Below, in pieces: positions 1 to 8,472 of a DNA stretch of 64,000 nucleotides. The stretch comes from Candidatus Saccharimonadota bacterium (GTDB lineage Bacteria > Patescibacteriota > Saccharimonadia > Saccharimonadales > Saccharimonadaceae). Under the pieces are notes generated by a model. It made no database searches. It saw only the letters and a list, made by a program, of their open reading frames with translations, and was not told the DNA's origin. The stretch lies in assembly GCA_017515205.1 (NCBI GenBank), contig JAFWHN010000001.1:62001-126000 (forward strand), read 5' to 3'. Position 1 is the stretch's first letter; each line of letters begins with the position of its first letter. Both the position numbers and the translations under genes were made by a program.

Positions 1-960
1 AGTATAGTTTTCTAAAATATTTTCCAAGGTTTCTGGATAACCATGGAAACTAGCAATAATTGGCTTATCATTTGTAAACATATCAGAAAATTTCTCTTTT
101 GACAACTTATTGTTGATAGTGCCAATTGCGCGATATGACAAAGCATTAATGCCAACAAAACGTATTCTAATACCAGGTAAATCATTCTTCAAAATTTTAA
201 TTGCTTCAATTGCTTCATGCGAAACAATATCTCCAGCTGCCGCAAAAACTAAATCAGGTTCTCTATCTGAAATAAATTGAAAAACTGAAGCTCCTCCATT
301 GTCAAACTGGAATTTTGCATGATGTGAATCAATGTAACGCGGCCGATCGTTTTTATCAAATGTTGTAAGATTTACAACATTCTCAGAATTAATCATAAAA
401 TGATATGCTTCCTCTGCCGCCACATCATCAATCGGAAAAATACAATTAGCTAGGTTTGACGGAACGCTTAATAACTGCGAAATTAAAGCTGGCGATTGAT
501 GGGTAAAGCCATTATGATCTTGTCGCCAACAAGTAGAAGTCGCTAGCAAATTAACCGCTGGCACTGGCTGCCGCCAAGGTACGCTTTGTGATTGTTTAAT
601 AAACTTAATTTGTTGCAACAATTGTGCTGTAACAATCGGAAAGAATGCTTCATAACTCCCCATCATGGCTCTCTCACCGTTCATCAAATGCCCTGTCATT
701 ACCGAAAACAACACATTTTCGGACAGCATCTCGACAATTCTACCATCTGGAGCTTCTGGCAAATCCCACGGCTCCGTCTTTAAACTGCCCCAAGCTCGTT
801 TTTCCACTTCGAACATCTGATCAAATTTATTTGAAGTAGTCTCATCTGGTGAGAAAAAGTAAAAATTAGGATCCTTTTTAAATTCTGCAGTCAAAAGTTC
901 GCCAATTTTCTTCGCTGGTGAATATTTCTCGGTGCCAGGATTCAATACTTGATCAATCAT
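1..960 (-). CDS. xfp: Phosphoketolase, C-terminal half (separate ORF, 3' end outside window)
   Basis: An open frame of 320 codons runs from the ATG at 960 to the window edge without a stop. It matches the second half of xylulose-5-P/fructose-6-P phosphoketolase: a pyrimidine-domain stretch like FxFFSPDETTSNK, the family motif WRQDHNGFTHQSP, and a C-domain beginning around VFAAAGDIVSHEA. The full enzyme is about 790 residues, so roughly 150 should lie beyond the window. The ATG overlaps the stop of the upstream half (ATGA) and has its own Shine-Dalgarno. The product should act with the upstream half to cleave xylulose-5-P to acetyl-P and glyceraldehyde-3-P. A frameshift in a single ancestral gene is the alternative, but the well-placed start signals favour a real two-gene arrangement. 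Confidence 0.85.
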   Translation of the reverse strand, partial: MIDQVLNPGTEKYSPAKKIGELLTAEFKKDPNFYFFSPDETTSNKFDQMFEVEKRAWGSLKTEPWDLPEAPDGRIVEMLSENVLFSVMTGHLMNGERAMMGSYEAFFPIVTAQLLQQIKFIKQSQSVPWRQPVPAVNLLATSTCWRQDHNGFTHQSPALISQLLSVPSNLANCIFPIDDVAAEEAYHFMINSENVVNLTTFDKNDRPRYIDSHHAKFQFDNGGASVFQFISDREPDLVFAAAGDIVSHEAIEAIKILKNDLPGIRIRFVGINALSYRAIGTINNKLSKEKFSDMFTNDKPIIASFHGYPETLENILENYT

Positions 961-1919
961 ATTTGCTCTCCAGAATCATAATTCAATGTAGTGGCGGCTT
1001 GAAAAACATCTTGGAATAATTCTCTTGGCTGGTAACTTTCTAACCATTCTGCCAAAGTCTTTAATTCTTCCCCATCGGTCTTTGGGTTCTTCAAAGGAAT
1101 TTGGTGCGCTTCGTGATGAGCGTTCGGCCCGCCCTCACCCTTCTCTGTTTGCATGATATAAAACGGAGCGGCGGTTTCCTCTCTCAAAGCCGTTTGAAAA
1201 TCTTCTGTGTCATCACCTTGAATCCATCTTGGCGTAAAACCAAAACCACGAATCAGCTCATTGATTTCACGTTCTGATTTACGCGCATAAATAGAAGGCG
1301 CCGAAATCTTATAGCCATTTAAATGCAAAAATGGTATTATTTTACCATTTTTGGCACTGTCAAATAGATTGTGCAAGTTTAATGAATCTAGTGCCGTAGC
1401 AGTTTCTAGTTCCCCGTCGCCGATTAAAACCGCTATAGTCTTTTCGGGATGGCCCAAAGAAAGTCCATAAGCATTTGCGAGGGCATACCCCAGTTCGCCA
1501 CCTTCAGTAATGATGCCAGGAGTAAACGGACTGGCATGGCTCGGAAATCCATCTGGCCATGAAAACTCTTTGCAAAGATATTCTAAACCCGCTAAGTCTA
1601 CTGTAGCTTTTGAATCAACTTTCTCAAGTTTATGATCTAACCATAAATTAGCATTTAATGCCGGAAATCCGTGGCCAGGACCTAGCACAAAACTATAATT
1701 TGGATCTTCACTATAAACGCTTTTTAAATTAGCGTATGCCACGTTGATACCATGGCAAGTTCCCCAGTGGCCAAGTAACCTTGGTTTAATATCATCAAAG
1801 CTTAGTTCTCTTTCTAACAAAAAGTTATTTTTTAGAAAAAGTTGAGCTACCGAAAGGTAATCGCATAATCTAATGCGCTTTTCAATCTTTTCAATCTCAG
1901 CAATGCCCACCGCGCCCAT
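957..1919 (-). CDS. xfp: Phosphoketolase, N-terminal half (separate ORF)
   Basis: This 320-residue protein carries the thiamine-diphosphate-binding half of phosphoketolase: RLLGHWGT near residue 50, GPGHGFPALNA, EGGELGYALANAYG, the IGDGELET ThDP/Mg motif and LHLNGYKISAPS. It ends near the equivalent of the E-L-F sequence before the interdomain linker, exactly where the next ORF takes over. The N-terminus is slightly shorter than in bifidobacterial Xfp. The start is probably leaderless: a TATAAT box ends 7 nt before the ATG. The enzyme would be the key carbon-splitting step of a pentose-based fermentation, in line with rpe, rpiB, gap and eno in this window. Confidence 0.9.
   Translation of the reverse strand: MGAVGIAEIEKIEKRIRLCDYLSVAQLFLKNNFLLERELSFDDIKPRLLGHWGTCHGINVAYANLKSVYSEDPNYSFVLGPGHGFPALNANLWLDHKLEKVDSKATVDLAGLEYLCKEFSWPDGFPSHASPFTPGIITEGGELGYALANAYGLSLGHPEKTIAVLIGDGELETATALDSLNLHNLFDSAKNGKIIPFLHLNGYKISAPSIYARKSEREINELIRGFGFTPRWIQGDDTEDFQTALREETAAPFYIMQTEKGEGGPNAHHEAHQIPLKNPKTDGEELKTLAEWLESYQPRELFQDVFQAATTLNYDSGEQI
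966..971 (-). promoter_or_regulatory. Shine-Dalgarno of the phosphoketolase C-half
   Basis: GGAGAG lies 5 nt before the ATG at 960, inside the last codons of the N-half. Together with the ATGA stop/start overlap this is a typical translational-coupling arrangement. It supports genuine initiation of the second ORF rather than a sequencing frameshift. Confidence 0.7.
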
Positions 1920-1926
1920 ATCTATT

Positions 1927-1932
1927 ATTATA
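1927..1932 (-). promoter_or_regulatory. -10 box of the phosphoketolase N-half, leaderless type
   Basis: TATAAT on the minus strand is followed by 7 nt and then the ATG at 1919, so transcription would begin at or next to the start codon. No Shine-Dalgarno is visible. Confidence 0.6.
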
Positions 1933-1966
1933 CCGCAAGCACATTATAAAACAAGTTTGAACAAAC

Positions 1967-4090
1967 TTATTTTTTGGTTTTTCCTTCTATAAAATCTTTA
2001 ATTCGTGCAATTTCATCACGTAACGCTGCGGCTTTTTCAAATTCCAAATTTGCTGCTGCTAGCTGCATCTCAGACGACAACTGTTTGATCAGCGCCGGCA
2101 GTTCATCCTTTGGAATACGTTTAACGTCAAGTTTACTTTCCTTTTCTTTCTCTGGAATAATAGCGCGTAAACCTTTCGAAACTTCCTTTTGAATTGAATG
2201 TGGCGTAATATGATGTTTTGCATTATATTCTTTTTGTATTTCACGCCGGCGATTGGTCTCAGTAATTGCCTTTTCCATACTTTCCGTAATAAAATCGGCG
2301 TACATAATAACTTTGCCTTCCTCGTGCCGGGCAGCCCGCCCGATCGTCTGGATCAAAGCCGATTCGGAACGTAAGAACCCTTCTTTATCTGCATCTAGTA
2401 TCGCTACGAGCGATACTTCTGGTAAATCCAGTCCTTCGCGCAGTAAGTTAATTCCAACTAGCACATCATACACTCCTGATCTTAAATCTCGGATAATATC
2501 GCCACGCTCCAAAGTGTCCACATCAGAATGAATATAAGCCGTCTTTACGCCACGATCCTTTAAGTGATCAGTTAAATCTTCCGCCATCCGCTTAGTTAGA
2601 GTCGTAATCAAAGTCCTTTGACCCTTCGCGATGCGCTTATCAATCTCTTCCATTAGATCGTCAATTTGCCCCTCGCTTCCACGTACTTCAATTTCCGGAT
2701 CAAGTAGGCCAGTTGGACGAATTACTTGCTCAGCTGGTTTTGGTGAAACTTCTAATTCGTACTCACCTGGCGTAGCTGATACGTAGACTGCCTGATTAAT
2801 ATGTTTTTGGAATTCACCGTACGTTAAAGGCCTGTTATCTAGCGCCGATGGCAATCTAAAGCCATATTCCACTAGAGTTTCTTTGCGTGCATGGTCGCCG
2901 TTATACATACCTCTCACTTGTGGCAAAGTCATATGCGACTCATCTACAATCAATAAAAAGTCTTTCGGGAAGAAATCGAGTAGCGTAAATGGGGGCTCTC
3001 CAGGCTTGCGTCCTTCTAGGTGACGCGAATAATTCTCAATTCCCTTCACAAAACCAGTTTCCTTGAGCATTTCAAGATCATACTTAGTGCGCTGGGATAG
3101 TCTTTGTGCTTCCAAAAATTTATCGTGACTTTCAAAATATTTCAAACGTTCTTCATACTCTGCTCGAATCGTAATCAGGGCTTTTTCTAGCTGATTCATT
3201 GGCGTCGCATAGTGCGTATTTGGGAAAATGTGAATATGATCTGGTTTTTCTCGCACTTCTAATGTCAAAGGATCGACAATTTTGACGTCTTCTAAAGTAT
3301 CAAATCCAAATTCAAATCGATAGGCAAACTCACCGTTGGCCGGGAATAGGTCAATAGTATCACCCATCACGCGGAAGTTACCGCGTTCGAACGCAATATC
3401 GTTCCGGTGGTACTGCATATCCACTAGCCGCCGGATAAACTCGAGTTGAGACAGTTGGGAGTTTGAGGCCAGGGGGTTTGCGATATTACCTTCGAGGGCA
3501 TTTCGGAGTGCGGCAACGCGAGAATTAGCGCTGGCCGCCCGTGGCGACGGGCCGGCCGGACGCGTGTCCGAGGAGGTATTGTCGCAAACCCACTTACCAT
3601 CAATTTTCCAGATCGGTAGCGACATCTCAGTATAGTGCTCCGGCGAACCGATGCCATAGATGCATGACACCGATGCGACTACGATGCAATCTCGCCTTGT
3701 GAGCAGAGCCTCCGTGGTGCCGTGCCGCAGTCGGTCGATTTCGTCATTGATTGCTGAATCTTTTTCGATATATGTATCGGTCGAGGCAATATAAGCTTCT
3801 GGTTGATAATAATCAAAATAACTTACAAAATAATGGACTTCATTTTCTGGAAAGAAATCGCGGAACTCGGAATATAATTGTGCGGCTAGTGTTTTATTAT
3901 GTGCTAGGACTAGCGTTGGTCGCTGAGTTTTTTCAATAATGTTCGCCATGGTAAAAGTCTTGCCAGAACCTGTCACCCCAAGGAGCGTTTGCTCGTGCAC
4001 ACCACGATTAATCCCGTCTACGAGCTGTTTAATCGCAGCGGGCTGGTCGCCGGTCGGCTTGTACTTTGATACCAACTTGAATTTAGCCAT
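1967..4090 (-). CDS. uvrB: Excinuclease ABC subunit B with an in-frame palindromic-element insertion
   Basis: UvrB is the damage-verifying helicase-like subunit of nucleotide excision repair. The 707-residue protein has Walker A (GVTGSGKTF, residues 38-46), the beta-hairpin region [10 protein letters not shown], a DESH box, the helicase motif QTIGRAAR and a C-terminal UVR domain that binds UvrC. It is about 40 residues longer than usual. The extra sequence (about 157-212) sits between the conserved [12 protein letters not shown] and [13 protein letters not shown] blocks, where UvrB normally has a short link. Residues about 167-205 are encoded by a GC-rich inverted repeat related to one at 24.75 kb. 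The start has a TATAAT 7 nt upstream and is probably leaderless. Confidence 0.96.
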   Translation of the reverse strand: MAKFKLVSKYKPTGDQPAAIKQLVDGINRGVHEQTLLGVTGSGKTFTMANIIEKTQRPTLVLAHNKTLAAQLYSEFRDFFPENEVHYFVSYFDYYQPEAYIASTDTYIEKDSAINDEIDRLRHGTTEALLTRRDCIVVASVSCIYGIGSPEHYTEMSLPIWKIDGKWVCDNTSSDTRPAGPSPRAASANSRVAALRNALEGNIANPLASNSQLSQLEFIRRLVDMQYHRNDIAFERGNFRVMGDTIDLFPANGEFAYRFEFGFDTLEDVKIVDPLTLEVREKPDHIHIFPNTHYATPMNQLEKALITIRAEYEERLKYFESHDKFLEAQRLSQRTKYDLEMLKETGFVKGIENYSRHLEGRKPGEPPFTLLDFFPKDFLLIVDESHMTLPQVRGMYNGDHARKETLVEYGFRLPSALDNRPLTYGEFQKHINQAVYVSATPGEYELEVSPKPAEQVIRPTGLLDPEIEVRGSEGQIDDLMEEIDKRIAKGQRTLITTLTKRMAEDLTDHLKDRGVKTAYIHSDVDTLERGDIIRDLRSGVYDVLVGINLLREGLDLPEVSLVAILDADKEGFLRSESALIQTIGRAARHEEGKVIMYADFITESMEKAITETNRRREIQKEYNAKHHITPHSIQKEVSKGLRAIIPEKEKESKLDVKRIPKDELPALIKQLSSEMQLAAANLEFEKAAALRDEIARIKDFIEGKTKK
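3475..3590 (-). repeat. Palindromic element copy 1, in frame inside uvrB
   Basis: The 116-bp element is bounded by a perfect 9-bp inverted repeat (GGTTTGCGA at 3475-3483, TCGCAAACC at 3582-3590). Its centre is a hairpin on the plus strand: arm CTGGCCG (3531-3537), CCCGT, loop GGCG, ACGGG, a bulged C, then CGGCCGG (3553-3559). Blocks shared with the copy at 24.75 kb include CATTTCGGAG, CGAGAATTAG and GAGGTATT. It is far more GC-rich than the surrounding uvrB and adds about 39 codons without breaking the frame. Confidence 0.8.
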
Positions 4091-4097
4091 CCTTCTT

Positions 4098-4107
4098 ATT
4101 ATATAAT
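4098..4107. promoter_or_regulatory. Overlapping divergent -10 boxes for uvrB and the DUF167 gene
   Basis: The palindrome ATTATATAAT contains a TATAAT on each strand. The plus-strand box (4102-4107) is 6 nt before the ATG at 4114; the minus-strand box (4098-4103) is 7 nt before the ATG at 4090. Both transcripts would be leaderless, and the two boxes share two base pairs, so polymerase binding to one should exclude the other. Confidence 0.6.
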
Positions 4108-4113
4108 ATATGT

Positions 4114-4329
4114 ATGAAATATACTATTACCGTAAAGCCGGGCTCTAGCCAAGAGAAGATTGTTGAATCAAGCCCAAACGAATTGATTGTCTATTTGCGT
4201 GCCAAACCCCATGATGGCGAAGCCAATGATGCACTGATTAAACTTTTGTCTAAACATTTCAAAATTCCCAAAACCACCATCAAAATTACCCACGGCGCTA
4301 AATCACATACCAAAACTATCGAATTCTAA
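4114..4329 (+). CDS. DUF167 / YggU family protein
   Basis: A 71-residue protein of the DUF167 (YggU/UPF0235) family. It shows the expected [10 protein letters not shown] start, the [21 protein letters not shown] core and the [13 protein letters not shown] end. The molecular function of the family is not established. The start is leaderless, with TATAAT 6 nt before the ATG. It diverges from uvrB and its 3' end overlaps the convergent lysS by 4 nt. Confidence 0.88.
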   Translation: MKYTITVKPGSSQEKIVESSPNELIVYLRAKPHDGEANDALIKLLSKHFKIPKTTIKITHGAKSHTKTIEF

Positions 4330-5804
4330 TCTTCTTTTGATTTCATGGTTGGGAATGGCACTGCTTCCCTGCCTGGCACGCCTTCAAGCAGCCAGAAGTT
4401 ACGTTCTGAATTGCCCCAACCACAAGCTGGTGGCATACCATATTCTAGCATTTCGACAAAATCCATATCTAGCATCTGAGCTTCCTCGTCACCTGCATCG
4501 CGCGCGGCTTGCTGCTCCTTGAAGCGAGCTAATTGATCTAGCGGATCATTTAATTCCGAGAAACCATTTCCCATTTCCGTACCGGCGATAATTGGGTGAA
4601 ATCTTTCCGTTACTAATGGGTTCTCCACGGATTTCTTTGCTAATGGCGACAAAGACAGTGGTTCTTCGATTAGCCAATACGGCCCCGCTGAAGTTTTGCG
4701 GATTAGTTTCCATACATCATCAATCAGATGTGGCGTACTGGTGTTTTCGAGTTTACGTTTGAAATCATCGCGCGACAAATCCTTTGCATACCAGTTATCA
4801 AGCAAAATCTGAATTAATTGTTCACGATTAGGATCAAACACATCTACATCAAATTTTTCGCGTAGCAAATCTGCATATTTGATTCGAGGCCATTCACAGT
4901 CTAAATCAATGTCAAATCCATTAACTCTGAATTTCAACGTGCCCCAAGTTTCACGCGCTACATATTTAATCATTTCTTCATAGAGTTTCATGCCGTCTTC
5001 ATAGTTTTCATAAGCTGCATACGACTCAAACGCAATATGTTCTGGCAAATGTTCATCATCTACGCCTTCATTTCTAAATCTCGGCCCAATGTCATAGACT
5101 TTTTCAAAGCCGCCACCCAGCAAACGCTTCAAAGGCAACTCGTGTGAAATGCGTAGATAAAAGTCTTCATCTAGTGCATTCATATGCGTCACAAATGGCG
5201 TGGCATCCGCTCCACCCGTAGTATGCTCTAGCACCGGGATATTTACTTCAATGAATCCGTGCTGATTCATAAAATCTCTTGTGGCTTGCCAGAATTTGGA
5301 TCGACGCACCAACCTCTCGCGTACCTCTGGGTTCACATTCATATCGACATAGCGTCTACGGTAACGCTCTTCCTTGTTTTCAAACTTTTCTGGCAAAGGT
5401 CTTAGAGATTTAGTTAAAAGCTTCACAAAATCAGCAAATACCGAAATTTCACCAGTTTGTGATTTATCTACAGTTCCTTTTGCCTCAATAAAATCACCAA
5501 GGTCCAAAAGTCTTACATCTTTAGCGCCAAGCAATCCTTCTGATGCTTCATCAGCCGCCTTCATAAAAATCTGAACCTCGCCTGAATAATCCCGCAGTTT
5601 AATGAAAACTAGCTTGCCAAACGATCGAATCGCCACAATACGTCCAGCTACCACAACCTCTTGGCCCTTCTTTTCATCAAAATGATCTACTACGTCAGAA
5701 ATCTTCGTATTGCGTTCTGACTTAGACGGATACGGTTCGATGCCCTTATCACGGAGTTCACTTAGCTTTCTTAATCTTTCGTTGCGATAATCTTCAAGTA
5801 ACAT
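4326..5804 (-). CDS. lysS: Lysyl-tRNA synthetase, class II
   Basis: This 492-residue enzyme charges tRNA-Lys. An OB-fold anticodon-binding domain (VVVAGRIVAIRSFGKLVFIKLRD, about 50-70) is followed by the class II catalytic core: motif 2 region YDIGPRFRNEGVDDEHLPEH and motif 3 near GYGMPP-equivalent EYGMPPACGWG. The length is normal. TATAAT lies 6 nt before the ATG, so the mRNA is probably leaderless. It stands alone between greA upstream and the convergent DUF167 gene. Confidence 0.96.
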   Translation of the reverse strand: MLLEDYRNERLRKLSELRDKGIEPYPSKSERNTKISDVVDHFDEKKGQEVVVAGRIVAIRSFGKLVFIKLRDYSGEVQIFMKAADEASEGLLGAKDVRLLDLGDFIEAKGTVDKSQTGEISVFADFVKLLTKSLRPLPEKFENKEERYRRRYVDMNVNPEVRERLVRRSKFWQATRDFMNQHGFIEVNIPVLEHTTGGADATPFVTHMNALDEDFYLRISHELPLKRLLGGGFEKVYDIGPRFRNEGVDDEHLPEHIAFESYAAYENYEDGMKLYEEMIKYVARETWGTLKFRVNGFDIDLDCEWPRIKYADLLREKFDVDVFDPNREQLIQILLDNWYAKDLSRDDFKRKLENTSTPHLIDDVWKLIRKTSAGPYWLIEEPLSLSPLAKKSVENPLVTERFHPIIAGTEMGNGFSELNDPLDQLARFKEQQAARDAGDEEAQMLDMDFVEMLEYGMPPACGWGNSERNFWLLEGVPGREAVPFPTMKSKED

Positions 5805-5810
5805 AAAGTT

Positions 5811-5816
5811 ATTATA
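5811..5816 (-). promoter_or_regulatory. -10 box of lysS, leaderless type
   Basis: Extended -10 TGTTATAAT on the minus strand, followed by 6 nt and the lysS ATG. Confidence 0.6.
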
Positions 5817-5859
5817 ACATAAAACAAAAACTTTTCACCTCGGTAAACGCGAGAAGGTT

Positions 5860-6306
5860 TTATTTTATGTCTAAAATCTTTATTTTTTTGTCGTTGAACT
5901 CAAATGTTTCGCCAGCCTTGTGCCCTAAAAGGGCTTTTCCGATTGGCGATTCGTTAGAAATTTTTCCTTCTAAGGGATTTGCTTCAGTTGGGCCTACTAC
6001 AGTATATTCTACTTTACGTCCACCCATATCTAAAGAAACGGTTGCACCAAGGTCAACTTTACTTTTACTACCACCGCGAATTATTTTGACATTTTTCAAA
6101 ATCTCTTGAATCTCTAAAATTCTACCCTCAGCAACTTTTTGCTCATTTCTAGCAGCGCTATACTCTTCGTTTTCCGATAAATCACCGAAAGAACGTGCAG
6201 TAGCAATCCGTTCTGAAATTGCTGGGCGGTTTTTAATTAATTCATCCAATTCTTTTTCTAATTCCTTCTTACCTTCAGCGGTAAGGCTCACACTTTTTTT
6301 AATCAT
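5860..6306 (-). CDS. greA: Transcription elongation factor GreA
   Basis: A 148-residue GreA rescues backtracked RNA polymerase by stimulating transcript cleavage. The N-terminal coiled coil (LTAEGKKELEKELDEL, then SFGDLSENEEYSAARNEQ with the acidic D/E tip) and the C-terminal FKBP-like domain (VDLGATVSLDMGG to SPIGKALLGHKAGE) are complete. The ATG at 6306 is chosen over an upstream TTG because GGAG sits 6 nt before it. It is transcribed toward lysS. Confidence 0.95.
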   Translation of the reverse strand: MIKKSVSLTAEGKKELEKELDELIKNRPAISERIATARSFGDLSENEEYSAARNEQKVAEGRILEIQEILKNVKIIRGGSKSKVDLGATVSLDMGGRKVEYTVVGPTEANPLEGKISNESPIGKALLGHKAGETFEFNDKKIKILDIK

Positions 6307-6366
6307 TTTAGACTCCAACTTTTAGACTATGTCTAGTTTACACGAAAACTTTTTTTAAGTCAATAT

Positions 6367-7149
6367 TTACCCCACCCCAAGTACAAACAATAAATAAAAA
6401 GCTAAACCATTTTTAATCATATGCATCAAAATATCTACATAAATAGTGCCAGTTACTTCGCGCATCAAGCAAAGAATCACAGACATGGCAAACACGTTTA
6501 CGCCAACATTCCACTGCAAATGCATAAATCCAAAAGTCAAGGAGACCAGGAATACAGAAATAATAACTGACCAAATATTGGACATAGTTTTTGACAGTTT
6601 GGCCCTCATTTTACCATAAAGCCATCCTCTGAAAATAATCTCTTCTGCAATTGGCGCCACAATCACTAAGCTAAAAAAGGCAACAAGCTTATCTATACCG
6701 CCAGCATAAACACTATAGCCTATTTCTTGGGTCTCCTCTGCGTCAAACCATGGCAAAAGCTGAGTAAAGAGTGAAGTCAGAATTGAAGCCAGAATAAAAT
6801 ATGCTATAAATCCCACCAAAGCTAGACCAATATCAGTCCACGACAAAAATCCGCGTAGCCCGAGCTCAGTCTTGTCAATCATTTTTTTTGGAAAAGGTTT
6901 CTTTTGCAGTTTTGCTTTAATAACTGACGGGAGCCAAATTATAATAATAATTGCTAGAGCATAAGACAATGCAGACACGATAGTTAAAGGGACTGGCTGA
7001 TTAACTTTTTCTCCTAGCAACAATACCATTATCCTTGCAATTACGATTTGTGATGCAAAAACTGCAATCAGAACAAACAGCATCATCAAAAAAGCCATGC
7101 CTAAGCTTTTCAATATGCTTTTATAGTCAGAATGTTTTGTCTTTTTCAC
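6367..7149 (-). CDS. CPBP-family intramembrane metalloprotease
   Basis: A 260-residue polytopic membrane protein with about six to eight hydrophobic segments. The CPBP (CAAX protease/bacteriocin-processing, formerly Abi) motifs are present: APIAEEIIFRGWLYG (EEhhFR, around 165-180) and a later FGFMHLQ histidine. The GTG start overlaps the rseP stop as GTGA, so it is the last gene of frr-uppS-rseP and probably translationally coupled to another intramembrane protease. Its substrate cannot be told from the sequence. Confidence 0.85.
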   Translation of the reverse strand: MKKTKHSDYKSILKSLGMAFLMMLFVLIAVFASQIVIARIMVLLLGEKVNQPVPLTIVSALSYALAIIIIIWLPSVIKAKLQKKPFPKKMIDKTELGLRGFLSWTDIGLALVGFIAYFILASILTSLFTQLLPWFDAEETQEIGYSVYAGGIDKLVAFFSLVIVAPIAEEIIFRGWLYGKMRAKLSKTMSNIWSVIISVFLVSLTFGFMHLQWNVGVNVFAMSVILCLMREVTGTIYVDILMHMIKNGLAFYLLFVLGVG

Positions 7150-8459
7150 CGCACAATCCTTACGATATCTAGAATTGTCACAATAAAGATTAATGCAAGC
7201 AGTACAATAAATGCTCTCGATACAATTTTTTCTTCAATTTCTCTAGTTAGCTTTTTCTTGCGTAGCTTAAAGATAGTAATTAACACCCAACGGCCTCCAT
7301 CAAGTGCTGGAATTGGCAAAACGTTCATACAAGCTAGTGAAATTGAAATTACCGCGGCGAGAAAGGCCAAATTAGCTGGTCCTGAAGCAGTAAAAGCTGG
7401 GAATAATACGCCGATAATTCCAATAGGACCTGACACGGAATCGCCCGCGTTAGAAATTGCTTCCTTGCCAGTTTCCCTGACATCAGCATCAAAGCTTAGC
7501 TGCGAGCCAATGCCACTAATCAAGTTCCACAGCATCGTTCCTACGCCTTTAAAAGTTTCGCCAGTCACTTGTAAAGTAATTCCAGCACCCACAATCGGAG
7601 CCGACCAAGTAGAATACGACATTGCTTGTTCGCTCGACATCGTTACGCCCAGTAAATACTCTGAATCGGCTGGGTTCAAAGTTGCTGTCAATTCTTTAGT
7701 GACTGTTTTTAACTCTGAAAAAGTTGGGCAAGGCGGATCTACGCATTCTATAGCATCATCATGCCATTCTTCACGACTAATTGTGTAAGTAACTTCCTTA
7801 CCCGCATTAGCTTTATTTAGCTCGGTTATCTCATCTGTCTTCCATACTTCGACGCCGTTAATTGCTAGAATATAGTCATCTGCTTTCAGCCCTGCCTGTT
7901 CCGCCGGAGAATCTTCCGCTACAGACGTAATTTTTACAGGAGTTTGATCAATCCTCGTATCCGCTTCTACGGTGAATTGATTATCGAGAAACTCTGGCAT
8001 TCCTGTCCAAGCCAAAATAGTTAGTATGATAAAGGCCACTAGCCAATTCATCATTACCCCACCAAACAAGATTTTTGTCTTAGACCAGTAACTTGCCTTG
8101 CCAAAGGTGCCTTCCCTAGTATCGGCCGCTGACTCGCCATCCATTTGGCAAAAGCCGCCAATCGGCAACCAGTTCAAACTAAAAATCATTCCTCGTCCAG
8201 CTAGCTCACCAGAATCATCGCCTTTCGAAATTACTGCCTTAGTGATTTTATCTTTTTTCCACTCTGACCGTCTATATCTGCGCCACTTATTAGTTTTTGG
8301 ATCTTTAATCCAAGCAATGGCTCTAGGCGGGAAGCAAATGCCAAATTCTAGTACCCTTACCCCGTTTTTTCGCGCCATCAGAAAATGGCCAAATTCGTGT
8401 GCAGTCACCAAAAACATCAGCACGAACAGTCCGACGACTATGCCAACAAAGATATCCAT
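7146..8459 (-). CDS. rseP: RseP/YaeL-type site-2 metalloprotease
   Basis: An M50-family zinc protease cleaving substrates within the membrane. The zinc motif HEFGH lies in the first transmembrane segment (about residue 21), followed by a PDZ domain (SVAEDSPAEQAGLKADDYIL) and the second catalytic motif LPIPALDGGR near the C-terminus. I place the start at MDIFVG, 8 codons inside the longest frame, because a TATAAT lies 7 nt before that ATG and this start avoids overlap with uppS. The position after uppS matches the common frr-uppS-cdsA-dxr-rseP order with cdsA and dxr absent. Confidence 0.92.
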   Translation of the reverse strand: MDIFVGIVVGLFVLMFLVTAHEFGHFLMARKNGVRVLEFGICFPPRAIAWIKDPKTNKWRRYRRSEWKKDKITKAVISKGDDSGELAGRGMIFSLNWLPIGGFCQMDGESAADTREGTFGKASYWSKTKILFGGVMMNWLVAFIILTILAWTGMPEFLDNQFTVEADTRIDQTPVKITSVAEDSPAEQAGLKADDYILAINGVEVWKTDEITELNKANAGKEVTYTISREEWHDDAIECVDPPCPTFSELKTVTKELTATLNPADSEYLLGVTMSSEQAMSYSTWSAPIVGAGITLQVTGETFKGVGTMLWNLISGIGSQLSFDADVRETGKEAISNAGDSVSGPIGIIGVLFPAFTASGPANLAFLAAVISISLACMNVLPIPALDGGRWVLITIFKLRKKKLTREIEEKIVSRAFIVLLALIFIVTILDIVRIVR

Positions 8460-8466
8460 AAGAATT

Positions 8467-8472
8467 ATTATA
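8467..8472 (-). promoter_or_regulatory. -10 box of rseP directly after uppS stop
   Basis: Extended -10 TGATATAAT, 7 nt before the ATG at 8459 and abutting the uppS stop codon. rseP-CPBP could be transcribed separately from frr-uppS as a leaderless mRNA. Confidence 0.5.

Noticed and set aside
3424-3657. A 77-codon ORF antiparallel in frame to the uvrB insertion
   Set aside because: It is an alternative-frame reading of the repeat inside uvrB without Shine-Dalgarno or leaderless -10 box.
6307-6318. Upstream TTG start for greA
   Set aside because: The ATG at 6306 has GGAG at the right distance and matches GreA N-termini.
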